Below are positions 6,112-8,517 of a DNA stretch of 8,517 bases, piece by piece (the stretch's first letter is position 1; each line of letters opens with the position of its first letter). The notes under the pieces were generated by a model. That model was not told where the DNA came from and made no database searches. It saw only the letters and a list, made by a program, of their open reading frames with translations. Made by a program: the position numbers and the translations under genes. Source of the DNA: CAYOBW01 sp964402115 (GTDB taxonomy: Bacteria; Verrucomicrobiota; Kiritimatiellia; UBA8416; CAYOBW01); NCBI GenBank assembly GCA_964402115.1, contig CAYOBW010000308.1:1-8517 (forward strand). Direction: 5' to 3'.

Positions 6112-8008
6112 GTTGTTCCTTTCGCGCTGGGTAACGAGAAATGGAAGGTTGCACCGGCGTTGACTTTCCCTTCGGCCCAAACGCGCCCGCCATGCCGGTG
6201 AACGATCCGCTGGACCAGGGCCAGCCCCACGCCGGTGCCTTCGAACTCATCCGCGGCATGCAGGCGTTGAAAGACCCCAAACAGCTTGGCCGCGTATTTC
6301 ATGTCGAAGCCGACCCCGTTGTCTGTCACGTAATAGGCGACCTGCCCGTCACTTTCCGGGCGGCTTCCGATTTCGATGATCGCGGACTCCTGCTTCCCGG
6401 TGAACTTGATGGCGTTGGAGAGCAGGTTCACCCACACCTGCAACAGCAGCGTCGGATCGCCCTGGCACGCCGGCAGGTCGCCGATCGTCCAGGCGATGTG
6501 CCGGCCCTCCTGGGCGGCGTGCAGTTCCGCCAGCGCGCGGCTGACCAGAGTGTGTGGCGCGAGGGTCTCCAGCTTGAGCGGTTGGCGGCCCAGGCGCGAG
6601 AAGGCCAGCAGCTCGTCGATCAGCCGGCCCAGGCGCCGCGTCTCGGCGGAGATGACGCCCAACACGCGCCGGCCTTCCGCGTCGAGGCGGTCGTTGTAGT
6701 CCTCCACCAGGATGCGGCCGTAGCCATCGATCGCCCGCAGGGGCGCGCGCAGGTCGTGCGAGACGGAGTAGCTGAAGGACTCCAATTCCGTGTTGGCCGC
6801 TTCGAGCTGCGCGGTGCGGTCATACACGCGTTGCTCGAGCTCCGCGTTGAGTGTGCGGATTTCCTCCTCTGCCCGCTTGCGTNNNNNNNNNNNNNNNNNN
6901 NNNNNNNNNNNNNNNNNNNNNNNNNNNNNNNNNNNNNNNNNNNNNNNNNNNNNNNNNNNNNNNNNNNNNNNNNNNNNNNNNNGTGCCGGACGCGCCGCTG
7001 TCGCCAGACGAGTCCCACGCCGGCCCCTGTGCCGAAGAGCAGGGCGCCGACCAGCAGCGTCATCTGCCGTAGCCGAGATCTCATCGGCGCATACGCCTCC
7101 GCGGCGTCCATGCGGGCGACCATGAACCACGGCGTGTCGGGCACGGCGCGCAGGTCCGCAATCACCGGCACGCCGCGGTAGTCCACCCCGTCGAAAGCCC
7201 CCTTCTGCCCCACGACGGCCTGCGCGGCAGGCAGCGTCAGCTCGGTCAGGGGCCGGCGGAGATTGAGCGCGGCATGGGTCTGGAAGCGCAGTTCATTCAA
7301 GAACACGACGGCATCGCCATCCCGTCGCACGAGCAGCGTCTCGGCCGACTCGCTGGGGATGGGCCAGCCCTGGAGATGGGGATAGAGGTAGGTTGCGGGG
7401 TCTATGCGCAGCACGAGGACGCCGAGTGGGCGGCTGGTGTCCGACTCGTCAAGAATGGGGATCAGGATCGCCAGGTAGACCCGTTGATCGTGCTCATCGC
7501 GGTAGAAATCCTCGAAGCGCACCTGGCCTGACTGCAGGGTTTCGGCCGTTCGCAGGGCGATGAGGGCGGCGACCGGCTCCGGCGTGGCAGGGGCCGACAT
7601 CCGGGTGACGCCTTGCGCGTCGAGCAGGAAGATGCCGCTGTACCGGTGGCGGGTCGCGAGTTTGTCAAGCCAGGCCATGGGCTGGCGTTGCGCATCCGCG
7701 TCCTCCGGCCTGGCCAGGGCGTTGCGCACCAAGGCCGAGAAGGAGGGGTTCTGGAAGAAGACGGAGGCGTCCCCCAGCCGTTCCTGGCGCCACCGCACGA
7801 GGTCTGCCACTTTCAACTCGGCGATGGTCGAAAGCTGCCGTTCCACTTCGGCGTGGAAGTGCCGCTTCTCGTTTCGGTAAACCACGTAGCTGACGGTGAC
7901 GATGCCGGCGGCGAAGAGGCCGAAGACCAGAAGCAAGCCCCGCCCCGTGCGGCCCTCGGCGGGGGCGGCCAGCTCCGCTTCCTGCTGCAGCTTGTCGGCT
8001 CCGTTCAC
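6108..8008 (-). CDS. Membrane Cache-type sensor histidine kinase, interrupted by assembly gap (HK1)
   Basis: This is one gene split by 100 N. Before the gap there are 342 residues: a short cytoplasmic N-terminus, TM1 (about 25-44, GLLLVFGLFAAGIVTVSYVV), an extracytoplasmic sensor of about 270 residues resembling double Cache (FLLDAQGVTRMSA, LGVLVLRIDPATYLYPHL, PWFMVARMDAAEAYAPM), and TM2 (about 316-335). After the gap there are 257 residues: a coiled coil starting RKRAEEEIRTLNAELEQRV, H-box SVSHDLRAPLRAIDGY (His codon at 6756-6758), N-box WVNLLSNAIKF, G1 VTDNGVGF and G2 GTGVGLALV. The two parts lie in different frames only because the N run is a placeholder; a true gap of length 2 modulo 3 joins them. 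RKRAEEEI normally follows a PAS domain, so at least one PAS is probably hidden. The preferred start is GTG at 8008, with GGGAGG 5 nt upstream; GTG at 8035 is in frame but has a poor ribosome site. It is the first operon gene. Confidence 0.88.
6883..6982. other. Assembly gap of 100 N
   Basis: Exactly 100 undetermined bases, the conventional placeholder for a gap of unknown size, lie within HK1. The left part begins one base before a codon boundary and the right part ends on a codon boundary. The true length should therefore be 2 modulo 3 if the gene is intact. Confidence 0.98.
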
Positions 8009-8159
8009 CTTGTCCTCCCGCGATCCCGCGCTCACAGCCGCGCCTGGCCGCCTGGCGGTTGGCTTTCATGGTCAGACGGCCCACGCCTGCGACAGCGCCG
8101 GATACTGCGCCTCGATATGAAAAGTAGGCCACGAGCCGGCCGCGTCATATGGGGTCTAA
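8009..8159 (-). promoter_or_regulatory. Leader and probable promoter region of the operon
   Basis: This non-coding stretch lies between the first operon gene and the inverted repeat at 8160-8178. On the minus strand it contains AT-richer patches (CCCCATATGACG near 8142-8153 and ACTTTTCATATCG near 8113-8125) that could serve as -10 regions, but no clear -35/-10 pair can be assigned. The GGGAGG site for the preferred GTG start lies at its end, near 8014-8019. Confidence 0.4.
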
Positions 8160-8178
8160 CCCTACCTGGGCGGTAGGG
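8160..8178. promoter_or_regulatory. Perfect inverted repeat CCCTACC-N5-GGTAGGG
   Basis: A 7-bp perfect inverted repeat with a 5-nt centre (TGGGC) lies two bases downstream of the relict gene's stop codon and upstream of the operon. No T-tract follows on either strand, so a simple intrinsic terminator is unlikely. The CTACC/GGTAG half-sites and the position 150 bp upstream of the first gene fit an operator, for example for a LuxR/NarL-type regulator. A hairpin remnant of the old gene's 3' end is the alternative. Confidence 0.45.
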
Positions 8179-8179
8179 A

Positions 8180-8329
8180 TCACCTCAGGAACTCGACCGG
8201 CGAGCGCTCGAAGAAATCGCCGAGCGCTATGCCTTCGCCCCCCACCACCAGGGCGCGGGCGTGAGGATACCGGGCGCGGAAGGCGGCGAGACCGCTGAGG
8301 CGGCCCTGGCGTCCGCTTTTCACCACTTC
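8180..8329 (-). pseudogene. C-terminal remnant of a DUF4143-type AAA ATPase
   Basis: An open stretch of 49 codons begins EVVKSGRQGRLSGLAAF and continues RYPHARALVVGGEGIALGDFF to a TGA at 8180-8182. VKSG, then RYP-x-AR, then LVVGG-x-GI-x-L-x-x-F is the usual C-terminus of AAA_14/DUF4143 ATPases, proteins of about 400 residues. Immediately upstream in the same frame is a TGA (8330-8332), and the rest of the gene is absent. A GTG at 8323 could in principle start it, but no good ribosome site precedes it. I read it as a relict left after deletion or recombination. The promoter-like sequence with two palindromic boxes abutting it may be the old control region of the gene. Confidence 0.6.
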
Positions 8330-8371
8330 TCACTCGATGAGTAATATTGCTCACCAATTGAGTATTGTCAG
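8329..8371 (-). promoter_or_regulatory. Two palindromic boxes 21 bp apart in a promoter-like sequence
   Basis: On the plus strand, CTCACTCGATGAGT (8329-8342) and CTCACCAATTGAGT (8350-8363) share the pattern CTCAC-N5-GAGT and are separated by AATATTG, giving a 21-bp, two-helical-turn repeat. On the minus strand CTGACA (8366-8371; 5/6 match to -35) is followed after 17 nt by AATATT (8343-8348; 4/6 match to -10). One box then lies in the spacer and the other just past the -10. This is the layout of a repressor-controlled promoter reading towards the ATPase remnant and the operon. The AT content is clearly higher than in the surroundings. Confidence 0.5.
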
Positions 8372-8398
8372 CATTCTTACGCCGGGTGCGAGGCCGCT

Positions 8399-8442
8399 CG
8401 GCAGCAGATCATGTTATGGCCGATAACATGACGAGACTGCCG
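8399..8442. repeat. Interrupted hairpin around ATGTTAT/ATAACAT
   Basis: Perfect 9-bp arms TCATGTTAT (8409-8417) and ATAACATGA (8423-8431) flank GGCCG. Further out, CGGCAG (8399-8404) pairs with CTGCCG (8437-8442) across a small internal loop, giving a 44-bp hairpin. There is no T-tract. A short frame from the ATG at 8415 stays open to the window edge but is not convincing as a gene. Confidence 0.7.
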
Positions 8443-8463
8443 CCGGTGTCTTCGCGCTTGCCG

Positions 8464-8513
8464 GGACGGCCCGGGAGGACCGTCCTACGTTGGACGGCGC
8501 TCCCGCGCCGTCC
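8464..8513. repeat. Pair of tandem GC-rich hairpins with matching stems
   Basis: The first hairpin (8464-8485) has 9-nt arms GGACGGCCC and GGACCGTCC around GGGA, with a single mismatch. The second (8492-8513) has perfect 9-bp arms GGACGGCGC and GCGCCGTCC around TCCC. They are separated by TACGTT. The same GGACGG/CCGTCC stem base, stem length and loop size in both suggest a REP-like dispersed intergenic element rather than a terminator. Confidence 0.75.
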
Positions 8514-8517
8514 CCGC

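Noticed and set aside
6108..8035. Two separate broken genes or a true frameshift in HK1
   Set aside because: The frame change coincides with a placeholder run of 100 N and the two halves complement each other as one kinase.
8415..8517. Plus-strand gene start at 8415 running off the window
   Set aside because: The frame lies entirely within hairpin repeats, and its Arg/Pro-rich translation is what those repeats would give by chance.

Overview
The window is GC-rich bacterial DNA from a draft assembly: a run of exactly 100 N sits inside one gene. Almost all of it (198-8008) is one tightly packed minus-strand operon of eight signal-transduction genes. The right end (about 8160-8517) is a repeat-rich intergenic strip holding the remains of an unrelated gene, and the left end (1-197) is a short flank with no supported gene. 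The organism cannot be fixed from this window. The PAS/Cache kinase style, the GC-rich short hairpin repeats and the relict DUF4143-type ATPase would suit an uncultured PVC-group bacterium (Verrucomicrobiota or Kiritimatiellota) or a deltaproteobacterium-like lineage. That is an impression, not a demonstration.

In transcription order (right to left) the operon encodes: a membrane Cache-type sensor histidine kinase interrupted by the assembly gap (HK1, 6108-8008); an Rcp1-like single-domain response regulator (RR1, 5644-6111); a receiver with a coiled-coil tail (RR2, 5022-5627); a free-standing B12-binding protein (4354-5025); a soluble PAS-like histidine kinase (HK2, 3243-4361); a small helical protein of unknown family (2725-3213 or 3246); a receiver-PAS-tail protein (RR3, 1610-2728); and an NtrB-like PAS histidine kinase (HK3, 198-1613). 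Most junctions are 4-bp ATGA stop/start overlaps (one is an 8-bp overlap, one a 16-bp spacer), so the set is very probably co-transcribed and translationally coupled. No DNA-binding, GGDEF/EAL or other output domain is visible in any of the eight, so the output must lie in protein-protein contacts or elsewhere in the genome.

The most interesting protein is the B12-binding one. It has both the cobalamin motif with canonical spacing (ExHxxG-x41-SxS-x26-GG) and the W-x9-EH motif of the helical cap known from CarH-type adenosylcobalamin photoreceptors, but no DNA-binding domain. Its place between a receiver and a histidine kinase suggests a cobalamin- (possibly light-) responsive input to a multi-kinase phosphorelay. 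The helical unknown protein next to HK2 is a candidate partner.

A second notable feature is a 99-bp array of 7-bp repeats (consensus GTGAACA, mostly in one orientation and then inverted). It sits in frame inside the ATP-binding domain of HK3 and adds 33 residues between the N-box and the G1 box without breaking the reading frame.

The right flank carries, from the operon outward: an inverted repeat (CCCTACC/GGTAGGG); a 49-codon tail of a DUF4143-like ATPase gene; two tandem 14-bp palindromic boxes 21 bp apart within a promoter-like sequence; a long interrupted hairpin; and a pair of matching 9-bp-stem hairpins.
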